From positions 372,001 to 436,000 of the forward strand of contig NBAY01000001.1 of NCBI GenBank assembly GCA_002794775.1: a DNA stretch of 64,000 nt, read 5' to 3'. Positions 22,024 through 34,634 of the stretch are shown here, in pieces. A program made the translations under genes and the position numbers. The DNA comes from Porodaedalea pini. Its lineage: Eukaryota; Basidiomycota; Agaricomycetes; Hymenochaetales; Hymenochaetaceae. Under the pieces are notes generated by a model, which saw nothing but the letters and a program-made list of their open reading frames with translations, made no database searches and was not told the DNA's origin. Position 1 is the stretch's first letter. Every line of letters begins with the position of its first letter.

Positions 22024-25000
22024 ATGGAGGCGGCGCTATCCAAGATTAGGCCTCACACATCCTCCTCCCTTGCTCACCAGAAGGCCCCAGCTAACCTCCT
22101 TACCGCTCTCGAGGCGACGCTCAAGGAGCAAAACGCCGAGCGCACACCTGCGGCATACTTCGCTGGGCTCTTGACGGCACTCGAGAGCACTATACAAAAG
22201 GAAAAAGACGCAAAGTTTCTGCTAGGCGATGGCGACCTCCTCCCTGCCGAGCTCTACCTGCTTGCCCTTGTCGGCCCTTTTGTTCCCGCGCCCGTAATTC
22301 GTGCAAATTTGAATACCTTGCTGTCTCTCACTTCCCCCCTATGGACTCCATTGAACTCGCATCCCCCACCGCTTCGCTCTCAGCTAACGCTTTACAATGC
22401 TATCCTGCGTGCGCTGGACCGAGCGCAACTGGAAACGCAGGCCGCCCGTCAGTCCTTTGCGACTATATTACAGCTTTGCCTTGATCCGAGGCCAAAAGTC
22501 AGGAAGCGAGCGACCGACATTGTGCGCGATGCTCTTGCCTCGCCTCCGAGTCCTCTCTTGCGCCACCCGTTTTCTGATCGGGTGGGAGAATGGAGCATAA
22601 ATGCGCTGTCGGAGTTGAACTCGCTCAAACAAAAGGGCAAGAAAAATGCAAATACAGATGATGTTGTGAATGCAGCCATCCATCTTCTTGCATTCATTCG
22701 CCCCGTGCTTCCGTACCTTCCGTCATCGTCGTTACCTACACTTACTACTTCCCTTCTCACATTACCGCGACTAGGCAACCCGTACCTATCCCAATCTGCC
22801 TATGGCGTTTTGTCCGACCTCCTCTCAGTCCCTGATGACCCAGATATGTCTCGGAATATCGATACATCAACCTCTGAACTGCTACAGGTCATTTTGAGCT
22901 CTCCACCTCTGAAGACAGACGTGACTCTTCTTCCGTCTTGGGTGCAAGTCATAGGGAAAGTCATGCTCATTTATGCTTCCATCGATGCAGAGGCTTGTAC
23001 AACCGAGCTTCCGCGAGTCTGGAAAGTTGTCTTTCCTTACCTCGAGTCATCTGATACTGCCACGCGCCGAGAGACTTCAGAAGCGCTTACGCGCATCGCA
23101 CAGTGCATAACGCCGATTTTCATTGACGCGTCGCTAGGAAATGATAGGGCTGCGCTCTCACAAATTATCTCGCAGCTCAGCAAAGCGTTTGACTCACTGG
23201 CGTACGCGCGCGCGACACCTGAAATACTGGAAACCGTATCCGCAGTCGTCACCGCGCTGCGTTACCGTCCTGACGGACGGGGCTCACCAACTGGCGCGGA
23301 GCGGCTACTTATGCCGCTGCTTCAGAAAATTGGCGACATGCGAGTGAAGAAAGGGTTCGAGCACAAAGAGGCCGCAGACGGCGTACTCCGTACCGCGATG
23401 TCTGTGATGGGCCCAGAGACACTTCTCACCGTGCTTCCACTCAACCTCGAACCGGAAGATCGTGCAGCCGGCCGTGAGCCGCGCGCCTTCCTACTCCCGC
23501 TTCTCGTACAACCGCATCCATCTCCACTACGGCACTTCATCTCATACTTCGTCCCGCTCACAGAGCGTATGTTTGATCTGCAGCAGCGTGCTGAAACGGA
23601 GGGTCGTGCGGCGGAGGCGAAGGTGTGGAGTGTACTTGTCTCGCAGATTTGGAACGGCCTGCCTGCCTACTGCTTCCAGACGCCTGATCTTCGAGAGGTG
23701 AACTAAGTGATAATGTTGCCCCTTGATATACCACTAATAAAGATCTTTCGTGGACAGTCTTTGACTCCTCAGTTCGCCCAAATGCTCTCTCAGTTGTTGT
23801 ATAACCAACCGGAGCTTCGCCCGCCTGTCCTCAGGGCGCTCAAAGCTGTCGTTGAGAGTAACACTTCCACTACGGAAGGCGCTGTTGGCGATGTCACACT
23901 GTCTGCGGAAGAGGCGGCGCAAAACCTCGCATTCCTCAGGACTCAAGCAGAAAGCTGGTTTGCAGTGCTCTTCAATGTATTCGGCACTGTGGGCCGCGAT
24001 GGACAGAGCATGGTGGGCGAAGTAATCAGCGCTTGGGCGGCTATAATCGATGAGAAGGTATAAACGCCTATTCATGCATTATGTCCACCCGACTGACTTC
24101 GCGCCGCAGGAAATGTCCAAGACGTGCCCAAAAGTCGTAGAGATGTTCAAAGTTAACCTTGAAAAGCTGTCCTCGCCGTCTGGTCCTGGTTCGAACGCAC
24201 GCTCTAATGTAAACGAGGAGGAGCGCAGCGTTGTTGCGGCGATGCAGGACATTCTCGTGCTGCTCGTGCCGTACCTTTCGGGTGCGGACGCACAGACTGT
24301 CTTTGACCTATGTCTCACTCCAGAAGTGCTGAAACACCGAGATAACGGCGTGCAGAAGCGGGCATACAAGCTTATGAGCAAGATCATTCTTGCTGGAAAG
24401 GTTGACGTGGATGCAGAGGCTTTGTACGCGACGATGGACGAAGCAGCAGAAGAGACGCTTTCTGCAGCGAAGAAGGTAAGACTTGTTCTATTTGGACTGC
24501 ATTCTGCCAACGTACAAGTCTGCTTTAGGACCGTCTTACTTTCCTCAGAGCACTCCTCCCAAGCTTACCGTCAAGCGCGTTGCACGTCATCCCGTCACTA
24601 ATTCCCGAAGCAGTCCTAGGCACAAAAGAGCCCTCCGAAAAGGCTCGTTTGGCAGCCTTTGAGCTGATAGTCGCAATGGGATACAAGATGAAAGAGGGCG
24701 GTGTCGTCAAGCGTGCTAAATTGAACGGCATGGAAGAAGATGATATGACCGAAGGTGAGTGAGAAGAGTTACGCATCTAGTATTTGCTGATTACTTGGGA
24801 TACTGTCTAGCGCCTGCAAATCTGGATGAATACTTCACAATGATGGCTGGAGGTCTGGCTGGAGCGAGCTCGCACATGATTAGTGCGACAGTCACTGCGA
24901 TCTCGAGGCTGATTTTCGAGTTCAAAGGTATAATTTACAGCGCTATCATGGATGGGCTACTTTGTTAATCTATTCCTTAAGACGACGTCTCTCGAGAAAT

Positions 25001-26194
25001 GCACTCTGAGATCTTCCTAACTTTCCTCGAATACCTCAAGTCTGCGAACCGCGAGATTGTCAAATCAACGCTCGGCTTCGTGAAACTCTTCATCCACACT
25101 CATCCATCAGACGTCCTGCTTCCACATCTCGACGCACTTGTCCCAGTGCTTCTTCGCTGGTCGCACGACCACAAGAACCACTTTAAGGAGAAAGTGCGAC
25201 ACATCTTCGAACGCCTCATACGACGCTGTGGATGGGAAGCGGTGTACGCAGCGGGCGGCGCCGGCACGGACGAGGAAGCAGCCAAGGTGCTCACGAGTAT
25301 CAAGAAGCGTAAGGACCGTGCGAAGCGCAAGAAAGCTGCTCAGCGTGGGGTGGCCGAGGAGGGTGAGAGCGCAGATGAGGATGGTGTACCGGCACGTGCG
25401 ACTGCGGAAGATGCATTCGAGGATGTGTTGTATGGCAGCGAGAGCGAAAGCGAAGCTAGCGATGAAGAGCCGCGTGCGGGTGTGCAGCAGAAGAAGAGCG
25501 GGAAGGGCAACGATAGAGGCGCACGTTTGCGCGTCGACGACGACGAGCCAATGGATCTTCTGCAGGGTGCTAACACCCGTATCACGAGTGAGTTCCTCTC
25601 TTTCATTGTCTTTAGACGTATCATACTCAATTTGCGATGCCGCTACCATAGACGCAAGGAAGGGGGGCCGAAAGCCTGGCGTGGACGCGTCAAAGTTCAA
25701 AACAGACGAGAGCACAGGCAAAATGCTCATTGACTCCGACTCCGGCAACGGTGCCGAGCCAGACGAGGATGCGCGCCTTGCCGGTGCAGCATACCGCGAG
25801 ACTCTCACCTCCGTCGACGGTTTCACACGAGACCAGCGTGGGCGAGTCAAGTTCCACAAAGACACGAAAAAGCGGCGGAGAGACGCAGAGGACGGCGGAG
25901 AGAATGAGGATGTCGAGATGGCAGATGTTGGGGCGGGAGCTGAGAGCGAGAAAATCAAGAAGGCCAAGCAGAGGAATTCTATCAAGATTGGGCAGGAATT
26001 TAAAGCGAAGGTTAATGCTTTTCTTGCCCATTCCGACGTGGCTGCTCTCTAACACTGTCTATGTTCTTTAGCGAGCCGGCGGTGATGTTAAGAAGGGTGG
26101 GCTTGACCCTTATGCGTATCTTCCTCTCTCCCAGGCCGCTAAGGGCGGAAGAGGGAGAGGAGGACAAAAAGTGTCCGTCACTGGCAGGCGCTAA
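22024..26194 (+). CDS. RRP12: Ribosomal RNA-processing protein RRP12 (HEAT-repeat, NUC173 domain)
   Basis: Nucleolar/nuclear export factor for both pre-ribosomal subunits. Eight exons join in frame: 22024-23697, 23758-24057, 24110-24475, 24529-24754, 24811-24927, 24982-25587, 25652-26010, 26072-26194. The product is a long alpha-helical repeat protein. Conserved Rrp12 blocks seen are CLDPRPKVRKRATDIV, GNPYLSQSAYGVLSDLL, FLEYLKSANREIVKSTLGFV, the acidic/basic tail (SESESEASDEEP, then KKRRRDAEDGGENEDVEM), and the terminal KKGGLDPYAYLPLSQAAKGG. The length (about 1,250 residues) is usual for the family. MEAALSKIRPHTSSSLAHQ is a good N-terminus. No breaks were found. Confidence 0.92.
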
Positions 26195-27572
26195 CTCGTC
26201 CACCGCAGCAAAACGAGGTTCGATATTTTAGAATAGAACCTCTTTCAATGTTATTCTTGAAATGATGCTGTGGAGTCTCTCATTGACTCTGTCAGACGCG
26301 GATGCAGAGCCCTACCTTGGGTTGGATGGAATGTATTTCCAACGAAAGTGGACGGTCTGGTGACTGAACGGATCGTTTTGCTCCATGCTCGTGTCTTGAT
26401 AGCAATGTACGGGAAAGTCCTAAGCCAAATGTACGTTTTGGAGTATTCCGATGGAGTCTGAAGGTTATTCAATGGCATACCGGCCATTAAAAGTTGTACA
26501 AAAATGCTCTGTTGCTGAATGGTTTGAATTAGAGGATTTTGTCAGGAGGTCTTAAACTCTCATGCTAGTTGGATGTGTGCTTAATACGTCTAACAGAGGT
26601 GCATTTGGTCTTTCCCTTGAGTTTTGCGAGAGAAGAGACGGGCTGTATGACAGTACCATGTATGTAGCCAAATAGAGCAAAACAACGCGCGCTCAAGGTC
26701 GCGTGATCTTAATTCTAATTTCTTTGTACTAAGGTAAGGATTTCCTAACTGTTTCTTCTTTTAAGATCTTGTCTCTACGCACTTTGTCTCAAGACGATGC
26801 TCAAGGCCATTCATTTCTGCGGCTAATGGACACTTGTTTGGAATGATGCCGTCGCGAATGTTGGAATTACAAGACTTTAGATGGTGGTGAGCTCAATATT
26901 AATAATGTTGTGGAGTATAGTTCAAAAAGTTGTAGTCTCCGCGTGAACATCACTCTGCCCAACTGATGAATTTACTCAAGAAGGAAGGTTCAAATAAGGG
27001 CCGCCACGGCAATGTTCGTTGGGCGCTTCATCCTCCTCCTCAATGTCCTCATGACTGGCAGTTGACCATATCGATATAACCTCAGTAATTCTTGCACACG
27101 GGCAACTGAAGAAAGACTGGGCAACCGTTCTCCTTCAAGCATGTACAAACGAAGGGAATCCGACTCACAAAAGGTTTTCTGCAGTCGGTGTTTACTACAT
27201 AGTATAGGCTCAAGCATGCTCGACTTCTTGAGACCCTCTATTCGACCACTTTGTTGGAGTCGATTATATACCGGCTGTGCAATGGTGATCAACGTTGCGG
27301 ATAATTCGAATGACCTTCGGGACGAAGAGCCAGAGCAGCACGGTCGAGCGTGATGCTAATAGACGCTTCAAATCCTCTTGTCTCCTTTCCTGAAATGGGC
27401 GGGAGAGTGCGAGGTAGTTCAACGATGAGGAACGCTCAGGAATCGCCTGGCTGCAGCATATTTTTTAATCGTTAACAGATTGTAAGCCCGAGTTCTAGAC
27501 GTCGACCATGACAGACTTGACACGAGGCGCACAGTTTATTCAAGATGTTTTCCTTTATCATTGCAATGATTC
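26195..27572. other. Gene-poor stretch between RRP12 and the patatin gene
   Basis: About 1.4 kb. The longest open frame is about 100 codons (minus strand, 26990-27292); it has no recognisable motif and no supporting splice structure. No repeat or RNA gene was recognised. Confidence 0.35.
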
Positions 27573-28848
27573 TCATACAAAAGAACGACCTCGGGTATGG
27601 AGCAAGACCTCGACTACTTCTTTCCTGACTTCCAACATCTCTGGCGTATTCATGTACACCTCCGTCTCACTAATGATAGCAGGGATCAATTTGTAGTCGT
27701 CGAGACGGATGTCGCCGATTCCAGGAACGTTGATGCGAAGGTACGTCCCGAGATCGCTATCCTGGAAGCGTTGCTCAACGCGAAGGTGTGTTTTCTCCGA
27801 GTCTGTGAGGATGCGGCCGATGGCCCTGGTGAAAGAAAGAATAGAAGCAGCCGACGAGCACGCAGGCAGTGCCATTGGTGCCTTCTCCCCCGTACCAATG
27901 CTCAGTAGCAGACCGAAGCGCACGCCGCGCCCGTGCTTCCGCCGTGCCTCGGAGATGAGCAGGTCCGTCGGGTTGTTAACGGCAAGTCCACCGTCGATCG
28001 CGACCTGGCCGTTCCCGAGCGTTTTCGCTGGGAAGTAAGCGGGTGCGGCGGTCGTGGCCCGGGCTGCGTCTGCGATGCGATGTGCATAGTTGGCACTGGT
28101 TTCGTCGTCGACGACATAGGAGCGAATAACGAGTGGCGCGCCCGATGCGTCGAATGCATCCACGGCGGCGACAAAGACGTCAGGGACACCCAATTCGGTG
28201 TTGTGAAGGACGGTGTTGGGCCCCTCAATCGAGTAGTCGGCGACGATTTTAGCGAAGAGCCTCTCCGCGAGCTTGCCGGAGTATTTGCATCCCTGGAAGA
28301 TGCTCCTGAATATCTTGAATTTAGAGTTGAACAGGCGGTTCGAGAGATCGGAGTAGGTGATAAGGAGCGCATCGGTTGGGACGCGGAGTCTGCCGAGCAT
28401 CATGGCGATGAGGCCACCGGTGCTGGTACCACCGAACATGTCGAAATAGTCGGCGGCATGCACCTTTGCACCGGTTGCCTTCTCCAGGTCGTCCATGAGG
28501 ATGGCCATGATTTTGGCGGCGGCTGAACCGCGGATCCCTCCGCCGTCGAAGGCGATAGCGTTGATGTAGATGGAGGGTACATCTGACTCATAGGATGGTT
28601 CACGGCTGACGAAGGAGGATGCACACGAGCGGGTTCGCTCCCCATAGGAGGGGTATGGAGTGATGGAAATAGAAGAAGCGGACAAAGTCTGCAATCTCGT
28701 CAAGCTCTGAAGGTACATCAAGCGATGCCTAGCAGCTTACCTTCATACGGTCAGCGTTCTGTGGGCATTGCATGCTGCATTTGGCCTTGAGCCTTTCGAG
28801 TAATTCGAAACTCGGGAGGCGGGATACAGTCTGCAGAAGGGCTGGCAT
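27573..28848 (-). CDS. Patatin-like phospholipase / acyl hydrolase
   Basis: Serine-aspartate dyad lipid acyl hydrolase. The best start is the ATG at 28848 (MPALLQTVSRLPSFELLERL); exon 1 ends at 28741. The intron is best taken as 28740-28689 (52 nt, GTAAGC to TTGCAG), which keeps the frame; a 34-nt alternative ending at 28707 is also in frame but abnormally short. Exon 2 encodes the whole catalytic domain. It has the oxyanion motif FDGGGIRGSAA, the nucleophile elbow FGGTSTGGLIAMML (GTSTG), and the catalytic Asp in AIDGGLAVNNP. There is no signal peptide or membrane span, so a cytosolic or membrane-associated enzyme is expected. The substrate cannot be read from sequence. Stop at 27573-27575. 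Confidence 0.9.
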
Positions 28849-30370
28849 CTTGGCAAGGTAGTTGGATCAAGGACGAAGAGGGGGACCAAAGTCGGTCAAC
28901 GACTGTGAGAATAGAGGGGCACGAAGACAAGCAAGTCACTGGCGTTCTCGCTCAACGAGGGCACCTTAGTATGCACCGCCAGAAACCCTTTACCTACGGG
29001 ATGTCGTGGACATGGCTGTAGTGGACCAAGGCGCGGAACGTAGACTGCGGGCTGGACGGGTCTGCGTCGAGAGATGTTTATTATGAGACTGATCCCGTCT
29101 TTATTGAAGCTCAGACCGGTTGGTAGCAGGCCTGCTATTCTTCGAATTATATACAAAAGTCGCTAAGATAAGCCTTAAGTCAGCATTTGATAGTGTACAA
29201 ACCTCGCCTGGAATTCTTTCGGGTCATTGGAACTGATCAGGCTTCAAACAGGCTTCGAATGGATATTCGTGGCTGTGCTTTGCACATTGTTGCCGCATTT
29301 GGGTGATCGACGTCTGCTTAGATCTGTACCCGATTCTATGAGGTTGGTTTGACTGGTCCACTTTGGATCGACTCTGTCACCAGTAAAACACAGTATTCTT
29401 CCTGCCAATTTACAGGTTTATAGGAAACCCGCTAAGAGAAAGCTTCACGCGCAGGCGGACAGCAAAGCGAGCTCTTGCCGGTCCGGCAAGACTTAACTAA
29501 TAACAAGCCTTACCCAGTTTCCATACGCTGACATCGAACGGTCAATTAAGAGCTTCAAGCCAAAGAATTGGGCTCAGCAGCACTCAAACCACCAGGTTCA
29601 CTTTCGTCAATGGAGCTGCGAGAACAAGAGGCTTAGCTACATAGGACGGTTCAACTTGAGCCGAGCCGAAGCAGCTTGAGGGAAGGAGTAAAGTGTCTAA
29701 AGCTGTTTAAGAGCGAGCTTCTCAGGTCGTCAACAGGAAGTACTAGCTTATTAGAATAAGAAAAACAGGATAGGTGTAGTTTGGAGCACGTCCATATCAA
29801 TGTGAACATGAATTTGCTTTCGTCATTTGACTTCGATCATATCTCACAGGTTAGGGAAAGAATGACCGTATTGGAGCGACATGATTACCCGGTTTTTTGA
29901 CGTAGGCGCTGCTTTCTCAGAGGAACTCGGCGGGACCTTCGAATCCTGCATTTGTGAACATACCCGAGTCGAACCGGTTACCCGGAGCTACACGACTCTT
30001 TAATTGGTTTCAAGTGCGGGCCGTTGACAGAATGGGCGATGTATGTATGTATATTTGAGTCAGAAAGAAACGAGCAAGGAGCGTAGGAATCGATAATAAG
30101 AATAGTAAAACCGGCGAAGAATCCTAGATCCATAATCCAAATGCACCACGACGGCGATCATCACCAAATTAGGGCTGGGTCGAGTGATATAAATGAAAAG
30201 AAAAGAAAGTGACGAGAAAGTTTGGGAGCGGCAGAGCGCAATTACGCACGCGGCCCGCTAATTGTAAGTGTGTGTGTGGATGGGGATGCATGAAAGGGTG
30301 TCGATATCTGATAACTCAGCCCGATATACTCTGATCTCCCACTGTCCGATGCGTCGAACGAACTCCAATA
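28849..30370. other. Gene-poor stretch between the patatin and DUF6593 genes
   Basis: About 1.5 kb without a supported gene. A tRNA-like patch at 29930-30010 was examined and rejected because the arms do not pair. No terminal inverted repeats were recognised. Confidence 0.35.
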
Positions 30371-31117
30371 TCAGTCTGCCGAGACCTTGAATTCGATGTG
30401 CGGACGCGAGTCTCTCCGTCTCCGTTCGACGAGAAGATAGCTCACTGATAGGCACACACTGTCAGTAAGTGTGCCGAAATTTTTTCAACGGACTGAAACT
30501 TACTGATGAGCGCGTCGAGAGACTCAACAACTTCGGGTTTGATCTCCAGATATGCATGTTTCGACATGCGGAATATAAAGAAATGGCGCTTGTGCTTGTG
30601 CAGGATGACGAGCGGCTCTTTGTTGTCGCTGTTTGCATGTATCATCTTCCGGGACGTCAGATACGTTTCTCGACATTAAGCAAGTTGTTGTCTCACCTGA
30701 AGCTGCCTTTTGTGTGTTTTCCAGCGATAGGTGATGCCAGAGTTGGCGTTGAAGACACCACCTCTGCTGACAAAAACCCAATTAGCAGGAGGCAAAGGCA
30801 AACTATGAACGCGCTCACGCTTTCTGCGGTGTCTTATGAAGCCACTCACGTGCGTCTATCCATGGTGCGTTTTCATCCTGATCGATGCCAAAGCGGACAC
30901 GTGGCTCGCGCCCGGGTTCGCGCTCGAGTTCAGCCACGGTGATCATCTGCTGCGAGTCGACGTCGAGCTTGCGAATCTTTGTGATATGCGGGTGCCAGAA
31001 GCGCGTGACGATCTCGTAGTAGAGCGCGTCGTCATCCACAGCAATCGTCGTGTTGCGCAGCGAGTTGGTGGAGAGCACCATCTTGTGCGGCGGGTCGACT
31101 TTTTTGGGCGGAGGCAT
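30371..31117 (-). CDS. DUF6593 domain protein
   Basis: A family expanded in mushroom-forming fungi; function unknown. Four exons join in frame: 31117-30819, 30763-30697, 30645-30504 and 30444-30371. The domain starts soon after the MPPPKKVDPPH leader with MVLSTNSLRNTTIAVDDDAL and YYEIVTRFWHPHITKIRK. It continues through GVFNANSGITYRWK, RMSKHAYLEIKPEVVESLDA and the usual hydrophobic-basic end IMSYLLVERRRRD. The total of about 190 residues fits the family. Joining exon 3 to exon 4 after a single A at 30504 is what yields the canonical C-terminus; other frames lose it. There is no signal peptide or membrane segment apart from the short hydrophobic end. Confidence 0.85.
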
Positions 31118-32024
31118 CGCGGCGGGTGCAGCAGGGTTGATCGAGGATATACGAACATAGTCGTCTAAAGTACCGCCTTTATACACTCCTTGCGCATACC
31201 CACAGGCTGCAGTTCACCCGCGGAAAGCATCCCACGGGAGCGTCGAGACAGCCCAGGCGGCGTCTCGGTAAGCATAGCCTGCAACGTCACTGCGAGCCCT
31301 CTCCAGTGATTAGCCCCTTAGAGTAGGAGTCGGTTGCGCGCGGTGGGTAAGAGAGCCGTCTGTCAGAGAGAGCGTGGAAACGAGAGCACCAAAGATGATC
31401 GAAAAGCGAGAGTAGGATTGGCTGAAACAACTTGTGGGATCACAGTTTGCTACTCCGGTTTCAGGCCATCAATATTAATAGTCTCCTGCGGGCTTGCACA
31501 TAATTTTCCGGTGCCCGCGCCGCCAAATGCGTCGAATTAGGTTGCATAGTTTTCTCGGTGCTACCATGGGTGTTGCCTCCCTGGTTCGAGGCCCGTACAC
31601 GGCATCTCACGCTTCAGACCACGAAATAGGCAAAGTTTCAGTAGGATGAAAAGTTGGCCAGCAGATTTTGTTGTAGTCTCTTCCTGAAGAAACAATAGTA
31701 CTGTCAAAGTCTTTAGTCTCGATGAACAAGTACAGTTGGATATCACTTCAAAGTTCAAGTTCAAGAGCCTGAGTCTAGAGAAAATCGTGAGATCGACAAG
31801 GTTTTCAAAGGAGACCCTTTATGGTATATGATTCTCACAACTAGCTAGCTTCTAGACTTGACTCTCGACTCTTGAGCTCCCTCACTGCAGCTCCTGTAAG
31901 TAGTCCTGAAACATTTCTTTTCCTTTATTTCCTGCATTTTTGTGTGGTGTATATGAGCCTTTCGTACTGAAAATGTGCTTCAAGAGGACAATGGCGGTAT
32001 TGTAGCAGGCATGCCTGTTTGCAT
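31118..32024. other. Intergenic, partly transposon-derived
   Basis: About 900 bases. The right part is A+T-rich. A minus-strand open frame (32088-31882) crosses the outer boundary of the neighbouring palindrome at 32025, which suggests that transposon sequence extends left of the palindrome. No intact gene. Confidence 0.3.
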
Positions 32025-32814
32025 GGCAGGAAAATCCGGGGTTTTCCATGAGGGAGGAGTATATCATGGAGTGTTTAGTGGGGCTCATATAATTTTGGCC
32101 GGAAAAGCCTTACATGGATTGTAAATTCTCAATCAATCAAATTTTGCAGAAATTATGCTTTATGTATCTAGAATTGATGGCCATCAAGAAAAGTATTTCT
32201 GAACTCAGTGTCTACAATCTACTTTGCCAAAGGAGAAGATAATTCTGGGCTTCTGAATCTCCATTGTCTGTAATAATGAGAATGGTGGTTATTAGATTTA
32301 GAATCTATAAAGTCTTGGACACAAAGGAAAGAGGCTCATTGGATTTAAAATCCACATAGACTCCTTGCATGAATGGAAGATCTCTCTCAGATTTGGGATT
32401 TATGGATCACATGATTAGCATATAATCAACTCAGCATAGATCCCAAATCTGAGAGAGATCTTCCATTCATGCAAGGAGTCTATGTGGATTTTAAATCCAA
32501 TGAGCCTCTTTCCTTTGTGTCCAAGACTTTGTAGATTCTAAATCTAATAACCACCATTCTCATTATTACAGACAATGGAGATTCAGAAGCCCAGAATTAT
32601 CTTCTCCTTTGGCAAAGTAGATTGTAGACACTGAGCTCAGAAATACTTTTCTTGATGGCCATCAATTCTAGATACATAAAGCATAATTTCTGCAAAATTT
32701 GATTGATTGAGAATTTACAATCCATGTAAGGCTTTTCCGGCCAAAATTATATGAGCCCCACTAAACACTCCATGATATCCTCCTCCCTCATGGAAAACCC
32801 CGGATTTTCCTGCC
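32025..32814. mobile_element. Fold-back element: 375-bp inverted arms around a 40-bp spacer
   Basis: The left arm 32025-32399 and right arm 32440-32814 are reverse complements over 375 bases. Reading by eye gives three mismatches and no gaps (about 99% identity). The ends are GGCAGGAAAATCC and GGATTTTCCTGCC, and the spacer is 32400-32439. The element is A+T-rich compared with its surroundings and encodes no intact protein. No clear target-site duplication flanks it. It ends 271 bases before the start codon of the Sec2-like gene. It could be a fold-back MITE or an inverted partial duplication of the end of a larger transposon; the open frame crossing the left border favours the latter. Confidence 0.85.
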
Positions 32815-33085
32815 GTGTTGGGCGAGTAGATCGACGTGGCTCGCAAACCAGCCAGCGTGCTCAGCTCTTTTACCCAGCAACTGACATCGTCTGACAGCAC
32901 GGTCAACTCGCTGCATTGCGTCCTTTGAGCTCGACGATCGAGACTTTTGGCCTGAAATTGATAGCAACGAAGCCATAGCACGTCTTTGGCGTGTATACCC
33001 ACGCCTCGCGCCCCGCGCGCTGCCTTACTTATAGGGCAGCCATCTGCAGCGCAGTCAGAAAACAGCCCTTCTGTCTCGAAAGTCC

Positions 33086-34634
33086 ATGCTGCACTTCCCA
33101 AGCCCAGTTCCGACAAGTATGATTAGGAGGCCACAGCGGTCCGACAGTTTGCAAGCAGACGTAAGTTCACAGGAGAACATGCTGCTCGCAAGGTTGCCGG
33201 ACGAGCTACATGACATGCGACGCGTGCAGGCGTATGGACAGGAAGAAGACCTTAAGGAGGCACTGGGGAAAATGATTGGACGAGTTGAAGAGCTGGTGAG
33301 TCAGAGCGCTCTACGGCCATCGTCGACAATCTAACATGCTGCAGAGTGCGATGCTCAATCAGGCGCACAAAACTCAGACGGAACTAGAAACTTCACTCAA
33401 GCTTGCGCGATCGAATTTACAGCTTGCGCTAGCTAACAATGAGATGCTTGAGGATGCACTCCGTCGTGAGAGCGCTATAGGTAGCAAGGACGTAGGCTGG
33501 CGTCGCCGCAGCGACCGCCCGGAGTCTCGCCAGGCTCACCGCCCGAAAGAGCCGTCTGACGAACTCTCTCATCCGGCATCACGTCGAGGCTCAGCATCCG
33601 CCTCTTCACCCATACAGTCTACTCCGACGGCCGAGGCGATGGCTGCGTCGAGCGCGCCGGTATCGCCTATCGTAAAACCCACCTCGCCGGTACCTTCCCA
33701 GTCCCAGCCGCCTGTGCAGCATGACTCCCGCTTCTTCTGCTTCCGCTTTGGCTCGTCTTCCCCCTCGACGAGCCCAAACCCGAATGCCGGGCCGTCGCGC
33801 CCTCATACGCCTCCGGCGTCCGCGGGAGCGGCTCTCGGAGCACGTCGACCGCTTGATGCACTTCGCGAGCGAGACGCATCCCATCTCACAAGTGCCTCAC
33901 TCCCGAGCCTCGTCGCAACTACGAGCAAGCGCGAGGACGAACTCGTCGCAGAGCTCGCGGCAGAGCGTGCGAAGTTCGAGAAGGTGAAACTGGAGAAGAA
34001 CACGCTCGAGCAGGAGGTGGAGGGGCTCAGCCAGGCGCTGTTCGAGGAGGCGAACAAGATGGTCGCACGCGAGCGCATCAAGTGTGCGGAGATCGAAGAC
34101 GAGCTTCGCCAGGTCCGCCAGGAGAAGGAGGCGCTGAAAAGTGCGATGCGCGTTGTCGAGCAGGAGAATGAACGTCTCAAGAGCCCCGCACCGTCATTCG
34201 CAGCATCGTCCCAGAATCCTGCTATGAACCCTCCGTCTGCTGCAGAAACTGATCCTACGCCGCGAGGCTCTCGGGCCGTCTCCCATTCTCATCGGAGGAG
34301 CCGGAGTGGGAGCCAGAGCTCGAGAGGATTCTCTTCAGGGTCGGGGTCAGTAAGCGTTGACCGCGTCACACGACTGCGTTCCACCTCATCCACACGAGGC
34401 TTCCGACAGAAGTCAAGCTCGTCGGAACGTGGATGGGAGTCGACCCCTTCCCATGCGTCAACCCCTCTCCCAGACTCAGACTCAAGTTCGAATGCTTCAG
34501 AGAAGGGACCGGACACGAGCTATGAGCAATCTGTGGCTGGACGGAATGACAAGGCGGAGGAAGCACCGCCGTTACCTGCCATGTCACCGACACTTGCAGG
34601 TATGCCCTTTGAGGAGTCGCCGTGGGGGCGCTGA
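33086..34634 (+). CDS. SEC2: Sec2-domain Rab guanine nucleotide exchange factor-like coiled-coil protein
   Basis: Sec2/Rabin8 proteins activate the exocytic Rab Sec4/Rab8 on secretory vesicles. Exon 1 is 33086-33295 and exon 2 is 33345-34634. Seen in order: RPQRSDSLQAD leader, a first helix (RVQAYGQEEDLKEALGKMI), coiled coil with HKTQTELETSLKLARSNLQL, a Ser/Pro-rich linker, then the Sec2 signature coiled coil (KLEKNTLEQEVEGLSQALFE, EEANKMVARERIK, RQVRQEKEALKSAM), and a long Ser-rich tail ending EESPWGR. The signature LFEEANKMV is the family hallmark. It is shorter than yeast Sec2 and has little C-terminal targeting sequence. A decayed copy of its 3' end lies at 39405-39955. The ATG at MLHFPSPVP is used; the downstream ATG at MIRRPQR is also possible. 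Confidence 0.82.

Noticed and set aside
22449..25985. Several antisense open frames across RRP12
   Set aside because: They mirror G+C-rich codons of the real gene and carry no conserved blocks.
26990..27292. Minus-strand open frame of about 100 codons
   Set aside because: No motif, no splice structure, no codon-use support; the region otherwise looks non-coding.
28707..28740. 34-nt intron in the patatin gene
   Set aside because: An alternative acceptor (TTGCAG, 18 bases downstream) gives a normal 52-nt intron and is also in frame.
29930..30010. tRNA-like patch on the minus strand (TAGCTC and GGATTCGAA fragments)
   Set aside because: D, anticodon, T and acceptor arms cannot be paired consistently; only isolated consensus-like words are present.
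32715..33116. Minus-strand open frame of 133 codons overlapping the palindrome end and the Sec2-like start
   Set aside because: It spans the transposon/host junction and is antisense to a supported exon, so it is a chance frame.
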